A stretch of DNA of 64,000 nt from Streptomyces canus (GTDB lineage Bacteria; Actinomycetota; Actinomycetes; Streptomycetales; Streptomycetaceae). The notes below the pieces were generated by a model that saw only the letters and a list, made by a program, of their open reading frames with translations, had not been told where the DNA came from and searched no databases. Location: the NCBI RefSeq assembly GCF_030816965.1, contig NZ_JAUSYQ010000002.1, positions 6,748,001 to 6,812,000 on the forward strand, written 5' to 3'. The translations under genes and the position numbers were made by a program. Below are positions 9,735-17,963 of this stretch, in pieces (position 1 is the stretch's first letter; each line of letters opens with the position of its first letter).

Positions 9735-9864
9735 GAGGTGAGTGGTCTAGCGGACGACAGTACTCCGGTGCCGCTGTTTTCGCTGGCTTCTTTACTAATG
9801 GTTCCTGCATATGTAGCTCGCATAACGGCTGGTCAGAGCCATTTGGCGGGCTCTTGACAGGCTT

Positions 9865-9880
9865 CGTGGTCTGGTCCAAG
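9865..9880 (+). promoter_or_regulatory. dre-like site upstream of dasA
   Basis: TGGTCTGGTCCA at 9867-9878 matches the dre core at 10 of 12 positions. It lies 24 bases before the stronger site at 9889, so DasR may occupy both. Confidence 0.65.
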
Positions 9881-9888
9881 CTCCCCCT

Positions 9889-9904
9889 ACTGGTCTACAC
9901 CATT
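9889..9904 (+). promoter_or_regulatory. dre site (DasR operator) of dasA
   Basis: ACTGGTCTACACCATT keeps both half-sites of the dre consensus with a single core change. It lies 55 bases upstream of the dasA start, in the expected leader or promoter position. Confidence 0.85.
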
Positions 9905-9958
9905 GGTCCAGGTCCCGGCCTGTGGGCGGGAGGTGTGGGCATCCCTGAGGAGGGTGGC

Positions 9959-11242
9959 GTGAAGCGCAAGCTGGCAGCCGCGATCGGTATCGCGGGCATG
10001 GTGGTCTCCGTCGCGGCATGTGGGAACAGCGACAGCGGAAGTTCGGACAACAGCGGCGCGGACGCCAAGGAGCTGACCGTCTGGCTCACCGTCGACGCTC
10101 AGAACAACTGGCCCGAGCTGGTGAAGGCCGCGGACGCCGCGGTCCAGAAGAAGCACCCCGGCATCAAGATCAACCACGAGTACTACGGCTGGCCGGACAA
10201 GAACACCAAGCTCGACGCGGTCCTCGCCACCGACAAGGCCCCCGACGTGGTCGAGATGGGCAACACCGAGATGCTGGGCTACATGGTCAAGGGCGCCTTC
10301 GCACCCCTGGACCCATCGAAGTTCACCAACTCGTCCGCCTGGCTCGACGGTCTCAAGGCCTCGGTGTCCTACGACGGCAAGACCTACGGCGTCCCCTACT
10401 ACGCGGGCGGCCGCGTCGGCAACTGGCGCAAGGACGTCTTCGCCTCGGTCGGCGTCAAGTCCACGCCCAAGACCTACGCGGAGCTCACCGCCGCCCTGGA
10501 CAAGGCCCAGAAGAAGGAGGGCGACAAGTTCTCCGCCTGGTACCAGCCCACCCGTGACTGGTACGCGGCCATGTCCTTCGTCTACGACGCCGGCGGCTCC
10601 ATCGCCAAGGAGGACGGCGGCCAGTGGAAGGCCAGCCTCTCCTCGCCCGAGTCGGTCAAGGGCCTGACCGAGTTCAAGAACGTCGTCGACAAGTACATGC
10701 ACGGCGACAAGACCAAGGACGAGAACGACCGTTACATCGTCTACGGCCAGGGCAAGTCCGGCATGATCTTCGGCGCGGCCTGGGAGGGCGCGACCTCCGC
10801 CGACCCGAAGAACGACAAGACCGGCAAGCTCAAGGACAACCTCGAGAACTTCGTGATGCCGGGTCCCTCCGGCAAGAACATGCCCGTCTTCCTGGGCGGT
10901 TCGGACCTCGCCGTCCCGGTGAAGTCGAAGGCGCAGGCCGTCGCCGCCGAGTGGATCAACGCCTTCACGGGTCCCTCCGGCCAGAAGGGCCTGATGGCCA
11001 AGGGCAACCTGCCCAACAACAAGACCGACCTCGCCACCCTGAAGAACGACCCGGCGACCGCGGTCCCGGCCACCGCGGCCGAGTCCAACTGGTTCGTCCC
11101 GATGGCACCGGGCTGGGGCCAGGTCGAGAAGGCCCAGATCCTTCAGACCATGCTGCAGAACATCGGCACCGGCAAGAAGTCGGTCGAGGCCGCCGCGAAG
11201 GAAGCGGACGCCGCGATCGACAAGGTCATCAACACCAAGTGA
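9959..11242 (+). CDS. dasA: Chitobiose/GlcNAc-oligomer ABC transporter lipoprotein DasA
   Basis: A 427-residue family 1 extracellular solute-binding protein that captures N,N'-diacetylchitobiose for import. A lipoprotein signal runs from residue 1 to about 20 and ends in the lipobox VAAC, followed by a Ser/Gly-rich linker. The body shows the SBP pattern with TYGVPYYAGGR around residue 140. GTG 9959 follows a strong TGAGGAGG; upstream in-frame codons are rejected because they lack a signal peptide start. It is the first gene of dasABC. A strong hairpin follows and probably keeps dasA more abundant than the permease genes. Confidence 0.95.
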   Translation: MKRKLAAAIGIAGMVVSVAACGNSDSGSSDNSGADAKELTVWLTVDAQNNWPELVKAADAAVQKKHPGIKINHEYYGWPDKNTKLDAVLATDKAPDVVEMGNTEMLGYMVKGAFAPLDPSKFTNSSAWLDGLKASVSYDGKTYGVPYYAGGRVGNWRKDVFASVGVKSTPKTYAELTAALDKAQKKEGDKFSAWYQPTRDWYAAMSFVYDAGGSIAKEDGGQWKASLSSPESVKGLTEFKNVVDKYMHGDKTKDENDRYIVYGQGKSGMIFGAAWEGATSADPKNDKTGKLKDNLENFVMPGPSGKNMPVFLGGSDLAVPVKSKAQAVAAEWINAFTGPSGQKGLMAKGNLPNNKTDLATLKNDPATAVPATAAESNWFVPMAPGWGQVEKAQILQTMLQNIGTGKKSVEAAAKEADAAIDKVINTK

Positions 11243-11247
11243 CCGCA

Positions 11248-11281
11248 GGCAGGGCCCCGTTGAGAACAGCGGGGCCCTGCC
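11248..11281 (+). terminator. Hairpin between dasA and dasB
   Basis: Two perfectly complementary 12-base arms (GGCAGGGCCCCG and its complement) flank a 10-base loop just after the dasA stop. In binding-protein operons such intercistronic hairpins act as partial terminators or mRNA stabilisers. Confidence 0.75.
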
Positions 11282-11317
11282 TCTCGTACGACGTGAAGGA
11301 CCGCTGAGGAGCACGCG

Positions 11318-12298
11318 ATGAGTGCCGCAGACACGACCACCCCCACCGAGGTGCCGCCGCCGATGTCGGTACCACCGCCGTCCAGGCCGGTTCTGCCGCG
11401 CAGAAAGCGGACCTTCAACGCCACCCCCTGGCTCCTGCTCGCCCCCTGTCTGCTGATCCTGGTGCTGGTCCTCGGCTATCCGCTGGTCCGCCTGGTCACG
11501 CTGTCCTTCCAGAAGTTCGGACAGTCCCAGCTGTGGGGTTTCCTGCCCGCTGACTGGATCGGATTCGACAACTTCACGGGCGTCCTCGACGACGGTGAGT
11601 TCTGGGCGGTCGTCGTCCGGACCGTCGTCTTCGCGGCCGGGTGCGTCATCTTCACGATGGTCGCCGGCATGCTGATCGCGCTGCTGCTCCAGCAGGTCTC
11701 CGGCTGGGTGAAGACCCTCGTCAACATCGTGCTGGTGGCCAGCTGGGGCATGCCGATCGTCGTCGCCACCACGGTCTTCAAGTGGCTGTTCGACGCGGAC
11801 TACGGCATCCTCAACGCGCTGCTGAGCAAGCTGCCCGGGGTCGAGATGATCGGCCACAACTGGTTCGCGAGCGGTCCCCAGGGCCTGGCCGTGATCATGC
11901 TGCTCGTGGTCTGGGGTGCGGTGCCCTTCGTCGTCATCACCCTGAGCGCCGGGCTCACCCAGGTCCCGGCCGAGCTGGAGGAGGCGGCCCGGCTGGACGG
12001 CGCGGGCGCGTGGGGCATCTTCCGGCACGTCACCCTGCCGATCCTCAAGCCGCTCATCGTGATGCTCACGACCCTCTCGGTCATCTGGGACATGGGCGTC
12101 TTCCCGCAGGTGTTCGTCATGCGCAACGGCCACCCGGAGCCGGAGTTCCAGATCCTGACGACGTACTCGTACGACCGCGCCTTCGTGGTCAACGACTACG
12201 GGCAGGGCTCGGCGATCGCCCTCATCACCGTGCTCCTGCTGCTCGGGGTCGTCGCCGTCTACATGCGCCAGATGCTGAAGATCGGAGAGGTCGAATGA
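11318..12298 (+). CDS. dasB: ABC transporter permease DasB
   Basis: A 326-residue inner-membrane permease of the MalF type with six membrane segments after a Pro/Thr-rich cytoplasmic N-terminus. The EAA loop that contacts the ATPase reads ELEEAARLDGAGAWGIF near residue 225. It works with DasA and DasC. The ATPase is not encoded here; in Streptomyces the shared MsiK is known to serve this system. The stop overlaps the dasC start (ATGA). Confidence 0.93.
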   Translation: MSAADTTTPTEVPPPMSVPPPSRPVLPRRKRTFNATPWLLLAPCLLILVLVLGYPLVRLVTLSFQKFGQSQLWGFLPADWIGFDNFTGVLDDGEFWAVVVRTVVFAAGCVIFTMVAGMLIALLLQQVSGWVKTLVNIVLVASWGMPIVVATTVFKWLFDADYGILNALLSKLPGVEMIGHNWFASGPQGLAVIMLLVVWGAVPFVVITLSAGLTQVPAELEEAARLDGAGAWGIFRHVTLPILKPLIVMLTTLSVIWDMGVFPQVFVMRNGHPEPEFQILTTYSYDRAFVVNDYGQGSAIALITVLLLLGVVAVYMRQMLKIGEVE

Positions 12299-13137
12299 GC
12301 ACGCTTGCTCCTGGGGCCCGCCGGAAGTCGAAGGCCGGCTGGAACCTCCTCGGCCTCCTCGTCTTCGTCACCGCCGGCTTCCCCGTCTACTGGATGCTGA
12401 ACACGGCGTTCAAACCGGCGAAGGACGCCATCGACCCGGACCCGAGCCTGCTGCCGACGGGCTTGACGCTGGGCAACTTCAGCCGCGCACTGGACATCGC
12501 CGACTTCTGGGGCCCGGTCGGCCGCAGCCTCATCGTCTCCCTGTCGGTCGTGGCGATCGGCGTCGTGGTCGGCACCCTGGCCGCCCTCGCCATCTCCCGC
12601 TTCGCCTTCCGCGGCCGCAGGGTCGTGATCGTGGGCATCCTCGCGGTCCAGATGGTCCCCCTGGTCGCGATGATCATCCCGGTCTTCCTGCTCCTCAACG
12701 ACCTCGACCAGTACGACAAGTTGTCGGGCCTGATCATCACGTACCTGACCTTCATCCTCCCCTTCACGGTGTGGACGCTGCGCGGCTTCATCGTCAACAT
12801 CCCGAAGGAACTGGAGGAGGCGGCGATGGTCGACGGCTGCTCGCCCACGGGCGCCTTCCTGCGGGTGGTCTTCCCGCTGCTGGCCCCCGGCATGGTCGCC
12901 ACCTCGGTCTACGCCTTCGTCCAGGCCTGGAACGAGTACCTCTACGCCCTCATGCTGCTCAGCCAGAAGAACCAGACCGCGACGGTCTGGCTCGGCAACT
13001 TCACCACCAAACACGGCACGGAATACGCCCCCATGATGGCCGGTTCCACCATGATGGCCGTGCCGATCGTGGTCCTCTTCCTCCTCGTCCAGCGCAAGAT
13101 GGCCGCGGGCCTCACCGCGGGCGCCGTGAAGGGATAA
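12295..13137 (+). CDS. dasC: ABC transporter permease DasC
   Basis: A 280-residue MalG-type permease with six membrane segments. The EAA loop reads ELEEAAMVDGCSPTGAF around residue 180. It starts at ATG 12295, overlapping the dasB stop by four bases, which fixes the start. It ends nine bases before the glycosidase gene, so transporter and hydrolase are co-transcribed. Confidence 0.93.
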   Translation: MSTLAPGARRKSKAGWNLLGLLVFVTAGFPVYWMLNTAFKPAKDAIDPDPSLLPTGLTLGNFSRALDIADFWGPVGRSLIVSLSVVAIGVVVGTLAALAISRFAFRGRRVVIVGILAVQMVPLVAMIIPVFLLLNDLDQYDKLSGLIITYLTFILPFTVWTLRGFIVNIPKELEEAAMVDGCSPTGAFLRVVFPLLAPGMVATSVYAFVQAWNEYLYALMLLSQKNQTATVWLGNFTTKHGTEYAPMMAGSTMMAVPIVVLFLLVQRKMAAGLTAGAVKG

Positions 13138-13146
13138 CGCCCCCCG

Positions 13147-14632
13147 ATGACGACATTCGCCAGCGGCACAGACACGCTGACCCGCGACGCGCTGACCGTC
13201 CTGCAGCCCGGCTTCACCGGCACCGCCGCCCCCGACTGGCTGCTGCGCCGCCTCGGTGAGGGCCTCGCCTCGGTCGGCCTGTTCGGCCGCAACATCGCCT
13301 CGCCGGAACAACTGACCGCCCTGACGGCCCAGTTGCGCGCCGAACGCGACGACGTCCTGGTGGCCATCGATGAGGAGGGCGGTGACGTCACCCGCCTGGA
13401 GGTGCGCACCGGCTCGTCCTTCCCCGGCAATCACGCCCTCGGCGCGGTGGACGACGTGGAACTGACGCGAGAGGTGGCCGCGGAACTGGGCCGCCGTCTC
13501 GCGGCCTGCGGGGTCAACCTCAACTGGGCCCCCTCGGCCGACGTGAACTCGAACCCGTCCAACCCGGTGATCGGCGTCCGCTCCTTCGGCGCCTCCTCGA
13601 AACTGGTCGCCCGGCACACCGCCGCCTACGTCACCGGCCTCCAGTCGGCCGGCGTGGCGGCGTGCACCAAACACTTCCCGGGTCACGGCGACACGGCGGT
13701 CGACTCCCACCACGCGCTCCCACGCATCGACGTGGACACCTCTGTCCTGGGCTCGCGTGAACTCTCCCCGTTCCGCGCGGCCATCGCCGCCGGAACCCGC
13801 GCGGTGATGACCGCCCACATTCTGGTCCCGGCCCTGGACCCGGACCGTCCGGCCACGTTGTCCGGCCAGGTGCTGACCGACCTGCTCCGCGGCGAACTCG
13901 GCTACACCGGCCTCATCGTCACCGACGGCATGGAGATGCAGGCCATCGCCGGCACCTACGGCATCGAGCGTGGCAGCGTCCTGGCCATCGCCGCCGGCGC
14001 CGACGCGATCTGCGTGGGCGGCGGCCTGGCCGACGACGAGACGGTACGGCGCCTGCGCGACGCCCTGGTCTCGGCGGTGCGCTCGGGCGAACTCCCCGAG
14101 GAGCGGCTCGCGCAAGCGGCGGAACGCGTCCGCACGCTGGCCCACTGGACGGCGGCCGGCGCGGCCGATGCGCAGCTGCCGGCCGACGAGGAGGTAGGAC
14201 TGCGCGCGGCCCGAAGGGCGTTGCGCATCACCGGCGCAGACGGCTTCACCTCCCTCGCCACGGCGCCTTACGTCGCCGCCTTCACCCCGGTGGCCAATGT
14301 GGCCGTCGGCGACGAAACGCCCTGGGGCGTCGCCGCCGAACTCGCCCGTCTGATCCCGGGCACGCAAACGGGCAGCTTCGCCGGCGAGGACGCGGGCCTC
14401 GCCACCCTGGCCGCGGCCGGCCCCCGCCGCATCGTGGCCGTGGTGCGCGACGAACACCGCCACGCCTGGATGGGAGCGGCCCTGGACACCGTCCTCAGAA
14501 CCCCGCCCCGACACGATCGTGATCGAAATGGGCCTCCCTCAGGCCCCCGCCCGAGGATCCCTGCACATCGCGACCCACGGCGCCGCCCGGGTCTGCGGCA
14601 GAGCGGCGGCGGAGATCATCGCGGGGGTGTAG
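13147..14632 (+). CDS. nagZ: Family 3 glycoside hydrolase (beta-N-acetylglucosaminidase), apparent frameshift near the 3' end
   Basis: Encodes a GH3 enzyme expected to split imported chitobiose to GlcNAc in the cytoplasm. The NagZ-type signature KHFPGHGD is at about residue 178 with a following DSHHALPR histidine. The catalytic domain runs to about 330, and a C-terminal domain follows. An extra C in the run at 14501-14504 breaks the frame. Removing it restores ...RPDTIVIEMGLPQAPARGS and a stop at 14630-14632, giving about 494 residues. Without the correction the product is 497 residues with a nonsense tail ending at 14640. A sequence error is likeliest. It is the fourth gene of the das operon. 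Confidence 0.85.
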
Positions 14633-14651
14633 GGCTGTAGTAGGGCTGTAC

Positions 14652-14696
14652 GGCGCAAAGGTGCCGGTCCCATGAAGGGACCGGCACCTTTGCGCC
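14652..14696 (+). terminator. Bidirectional terminator between nagZ and nagB
   Basis: Perfect 20-base complementary arms (14652-14671 and 14677-14696) flank the five-base loop ATGAA, between two convergent genes. Each arm contains a run of three A or T. Confidence 0.9.
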
Positions 14697-14732
14697 ACCG
14701 CGACCGACAACACCCGGCAGACGAGAACCGCC

Positions 14733-15518
14733 CTAAATCCCCTGCCAGTCGGGCTTGTTGACAAAGGTGTGCCGGAAGTAGTCCGCCAGCTTCAGCTTGG
14801 AAGCGGCACCCTCGTCGACCACAACCGTCGCATGCGGATGCAGCTGAAGCGCCGACGCAGGACACACGGCGGCGACCGGACCCTCCACAGTCGCCGCAAC
14901 CGCATCGGCCTTCCCCTCACCCGTGGCGAGCAGCACCAGATGCCGAGCCTCCAGGATGGTCCCGATGCCCTGGGTGATGACGTGATGCGGGACCTGGTCG
15001 ATGTCCCCGTCGAAGAACCGCGCGTTGTCCACCCGGGTCTGCTCCGTCAACGTCTTGATCCGAGTCCGCGAGGCCAGCGAGGAACACGGCTCGTTGAAAC
15101 CGATGTGCCCGTCCGTCCCGATCCCGAGCAACTGCAGATCCACACCCCCGGCATCGGCCAGCGCCGAGTCATAGGCCTCACAGGCACCGGGGATGTCCTC
15201 CGCCGTCCCGTCCGGCCCCATGAACGAGGACATCGGCACCCCCAGCGGTTCCAGCACCTCGCGCCGCAGCACCGAACGGTAGGACTCCGGATGCTCGGCC
15301 GGCAGCCCCACGTACTCGTCGAGCTGGGCTATCCGCGCCCGCGAGGCGTCCACGGCACCGGACCGCACCTTGGCCGCCAGCGCCTCGTAGATGGGCAGCG
15401 GGGTCGAGCCGGTGGCCACGCCGAGGAGGGCGTCGGGCTTGCGCCGGAGCAGCTGGGCCATGGCCCCGGCGATGAGCTCGCCACCCGCCTTGGCGTCCGG
15501 AACGATGACAACTTCCAC
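14733..15518 (-). CDS. nagB: Glucosamine-6-phosphate deaminase
   Basis: A 261-residue cytoplasmic enzyme that converts glucosamine-6-phosphate to fructose-6-phosphate and ammonia, the last amino-sugar-specific step. Family motifs are intact: GVATGSTPLP near residue 33, LDEYVGLP near 66 and GTDGHIGFNEP near 133. The GTG start at 15518 follows a purine-rich region. A dre-like operator lies 103-118 bases upstream. Its substrate is also the DasR ligand, so the enzyme removes the inducer that switched the regulon on. Confidence 0.96.
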   Translation of the reverse strand: MEVVIVPDAKAGGELIAGAMAQLLRRKPDALLGVATGSTPLPIYEALAAKVRSGAVDASRARIAQLDEYVGLPAEHPESYRSVLRREVLEPLGVPMSSFMGPDGTAEDIPGACEAYDSALADAGGVDLQLLGIGTDGHIGFNEPCSSLASRTRIKTLTEQTRVDNARFFDGDIDQVPHHVITQGIGTILEARHLVLLATGEGKADAVAATVEGPVAAVCPASALQLHPHATVVVDEGAASKLKLADYFRHTFVNKPDWQGI

Positions 15519-15620
15519 GCTGGGCCTGCCGATCTGAGGAAACGGTCTGATCTGGAGTGACGGTCTGATCTGGAGAAACGGTGTGAACCGAGAGGGCTCT
15601 ACCGAACCCGGTGCAGCCCA

Positions 15621-15636
15621 TGTGGTTTAGACCAAT
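15621..15636 (-). promoter_or_regulatory. dre site upstream of nagB
   Basis: The core TGGTTTAGACCA (15623-15634) has one change from the dre consensus TGGTCTAGACCA. Its position upstream of nagB places the gene in the DasR regulon. Confidence 0.85.
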
Positions 15637-16110
15637 CTAACAGAATCGGGTTCCCCGGCCCAGGTCCACGAAAGCCATCACCGCGCCACATCCCGGACAG
15701 GCCCCATGTCCACGCGGTGGAGCGGGAGGGGGGTGGAATAGAGGCCATGGCCACCGTGAGTGTTGTGCCCGTATCTGGTCACTGCGGACATCACGAACGG
15801 TTTTGGGTGACCTGGTCGCCCCCGTACTCCGCCGGATCGGGTGCCCTTGGGCGCGTCGCCCCATCGCGACGTGCCGGGTCGTGCCAGGTGTGGAGATGGT
15901 GGTGGGGGCGTCTTGCGTCGTGCCGGGCGGGGCGAAGGTGACGGGGACGCCCTGGGTCGTGGGGACGTTCTGTGCCTTGCTGGGCGGGGAGTGGTGGCGA
16001 CGACTTTCTGGGCCTGACGTGCGGGACGATGACGGTTACGGAGATCCCCCTCCTGGGCCCTGCCGGGCAGGGTGATGGTTACGGAGACGTCCCGTGCCCT
16101 GCCGGGCGCC
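15637..16110. repeat. Non-coding region with degenerate repeats between nagB and the SDR gene
   Basis: No convincing gene is seen. From about 15865 to 16105 there are imperfect direct repeats of 35-50 bases. The clearest pair shares GGTTACGGAGA and, 15-25 bases later, GCCCTGCCGGGC (starting near 16033 and 16077). Earlier units are more diverged versions with GTGCCGGGC-like endings. The segment 15740-15860 shows nothing recognisable. Confidence 0.55.
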
Positions 16111-16863
16111 TCACGGCATCGAACCCCCCGTCGCATCCACCCAGCTCCCGGTCACCCAGCGCCCGTCGTCCGACGCCAGGAACGCCACCACGTCCGCGAC
16201 GTCAGCCGGTGTCCCCACCTGTCCCAGCGCCGAATATGCCTCCGCCTGCGCCCAGCCGCCCTCGGTGCCGTGCAGGAACCCGGCAGTGTTGTCGGTGTCG
16301 ATCAGGCCCGGTGCCACCGAGTTCACCCTGATGCCCCGGGCGCCCAGGACCTTGGACAGATCCCGGGAGAAAACGTCCAGTGCGCCCTTCGTCATGGCGT
16401 AGGCCATGTTGTGCGGCATGGCGGCGGTGCGGGCGAGTCCAGAGGAGATGTTGATGACCCGGCCGCCGTCCCGCAGTCGTATCGCAGCCTGTTTGACCAG
16501 GAAGAACGGTGCCTTCACATTGACCGCGAAGAGCCGGTCGTACTCCCCTTCGTCGATCTCCTCGATGGGGCGTGAGGCGCCGATTCCCGCGTTGTTCACG
16601 AGGATGTCCAGCCCGTCCGCGTGCCGGTCGAACTCCTCCCAGAGGGCCTCGACGGCTCCCGGTGTCTCCAGCTCGGCCCCGATCGTGAAGGCGGAGCCGC
16701 CGGCCGCCTCGATCGCGGCCACCGTCACCTTCGCCGCCGCCTCACTCCTGCCGTAGTGCACCGCCACCCGCGCGCCGTCCCGTCCGAGGCGCTCGGCGAT
16801 GCCCCGCCCGATGCCCCTGCTCGCTCCCGTCACCAGCGCTGTCCTGCCCGTGAGCACGCCCAT
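16111..16863 (-). CDS. Short-chain dehydrogenase/reductase
   Basis: A 250-residue classical SDR using NAD(P)(H). The Rossmann glycine motif TGASRGIG is at residue 13, NNAG near 89, and the catalytic Ser, Tyr and Lys lie in INISSGLA ... YAMTK near residues 138-160. The substrate is unknown. It is divergent from a TetR gene 96 bases away, and such pairs are usually repressor-target pairs. ATG 16863 is well supported by the start of similarity. Confidence 0.9.
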   Translation of the reverse strand: MGVLTGRTALVTGASRGIGRGIAERLGRDGARVAVHYGRSEAAAKVTVAAIEAAGGSAFTIGAELETPGAVEALWEEFDRHADGLDILVNNAGIGASRPIEEIDEGEYDRLFAVNVKAPFFLVKQAAIRLRDGGRVINISSGLARTAAMPHNMAYAMTKGALDVFSRDLSKVLGARGIRVNSVAPGLIDTDNTAGFLHGTEGGWAQAEAYSALGQVGTPADVADVVAFLASDDGRWVTGSWVDATGGSMP

Positions 16864-16881
16864 GCCGACGCCCCTTTCACA

Positions 16882-16907
16882 TTTTTCTATCGGTCGCTAC
16901 AGAAAAA
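16882..16907. promoter_or_regulatory. Candidate TetR operator between the SDR and TetR genes
   Basis: The arms TTTTTCT (16882-16888) and AGAAAAA (16901-16907) are perfect complements 12 bases apart, in the 96-base divergent region. The site is AT-rich in a GC-rich context. The assignment as operator is inferred from symmetry and position. Confidence 0.55.
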
Positions 16908-16959
16908 CCGTACAGGGCACCTCGGTCCTTTATCTAGTACCCGCTATACAATTCACTCC

Positions 16960-17601
16960 ATGGTGAGCAGCGACGAGACGGAAGCGCAGGTCAAGACCGC
17001 AGCCGGGACATCGAGACTCCGCGGTCGACCGCGGTCCTTCGATCGGGCGACGGCTCTGGAGAAGGCGATCCTGGCGTTCTGGGAGCACGGCTACGAGGCC
17101 ACGTCCGTCTCCGACCTCACCCGCGTCATGGGTATCGGCGCCCCCAGCCTCTACGCGGCCTTCGGTGACAAGCGATCGCTGTTCGAGGAGGTCGTGCAGG
17201 AGTACGGAGCGCGGTACGGCTCCTTCGGTGACCGGGCTCTCGCCGAGGAGCCCACCGTCCGGGCCGCGATGGAGCGGATGCTGCGCGAGGCCGCGGTCGA
17301 GTACACGGCTCCCGGCCGCCCGCACGGCTGCCTGGTCATCCATGCCGCCACCAACTGCTCCAGCCCGGAGGTCGAGGAGTCGCTGCGGGTGCGGCGCAAC
17401 GCCAACATCGCCGCCTTCGAGAGCCGTATAAGGGCGGGGATCGCCGCGGGGGAGCTGTCCGCCGACACCGATGCCACCGCGCTCGCCCGGCACGTCGGGG
17501 CGGTGATCCAGGGCATGTCGCAACAGGCGCGCGACGGAGCGAGCCGGGAGGAGTTGGAGGCGGTCGCGGAAATTGCCATGACTATCTGGCCCCGCACATG
17601 A
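16960..17601 (+). CDS. TetR family transcriptional regulator
   Basis: A 213-residue regulator. The N-terminal HTH lies at about residues 25-75 (AILAFWEHGYEATSVSDLTR, then GAPSLYAAFGDKRSLF). The C-terminal part resembles the YxaF/AcrR group that controls SDR and quinone-type genes. ATG 16960 was chosen; an adjacent GTG at 16963 is possible. It is divergent from the SDR gene, which it probably represses along with itself. The ligand is unknown. Confidence 0.85.
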   Translation: MVSSDETEAQVKTAAGTSRLRGRPRSFDRATALEKAILAFWEHGYEATSVSDLTRVMGIGAPSLYAAFGDKRSLFEEVVQEYGARYGSFGDRALAEEPTVRAAMERMLREAAVEYTAPGRPHGCLVIHAATNCSSPEVEESLRVRRNANIAAFESRIRAGIAAGELSADTDATALARHVGAVIQGMSQQARDGASREELEAVAEIAMTIWPRT

Positions 17602-17706
17602 ACCCACACGGGTTAGGCTGCGTGGTGGTTGTTAGGGCGTCCGACTAGTTGACTCCCGTGAGGGAAAGCTCCAACAACAAACAGGCTCCAACGCATGGAC
17701 ACACCT

Positions 17707-17722
17707 AGTGGTCTAGTCCACA
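17707..17722 (+). promoter_or_regulatory. dre-like site upstream of the sensor kinase gene
   Basis: AGTGGTCTAGTCCACA has the core TGGTCTAGTCCA, identical to the core at 9721 in the dasR-dasA region. It lies about 245 bases before the kinase start and 106 bases after the TetR stop. No amino-sugar gene is adjacent. The rest of 17602-17963 shows nothing else I can name. Confidence 0.7.
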
Positions 17723-17963
17723 ATTGAACGTGTGACTTCCGTCTTCCCCGCACAGGAAGGCGGACCGAGGAACCGGAGCTCTCTGCCCTGACTGCCCCGG
17801 GTCCTCATCCTCGGCCGACCGGGACCGCACACCCCACGGCCGATATTGCTCCGGGCTGCGGTGCCGGGAAGGTTGAGGGTCCTTCCCAGGCGCCGCGGCC
17901 CGCGGGTGTTCTCGGGCCAGGTGTTTTTAGGTCACTCACATACCCCCAGGTACGCTCGCACCT

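Noticed and set aside
9887..12133. 748-codon minus-strand frame across dasA-dasB
   Set aside because: It is antisense to two clear transporter genes and has low-complexity His/Asp/Arg/Gly composition.
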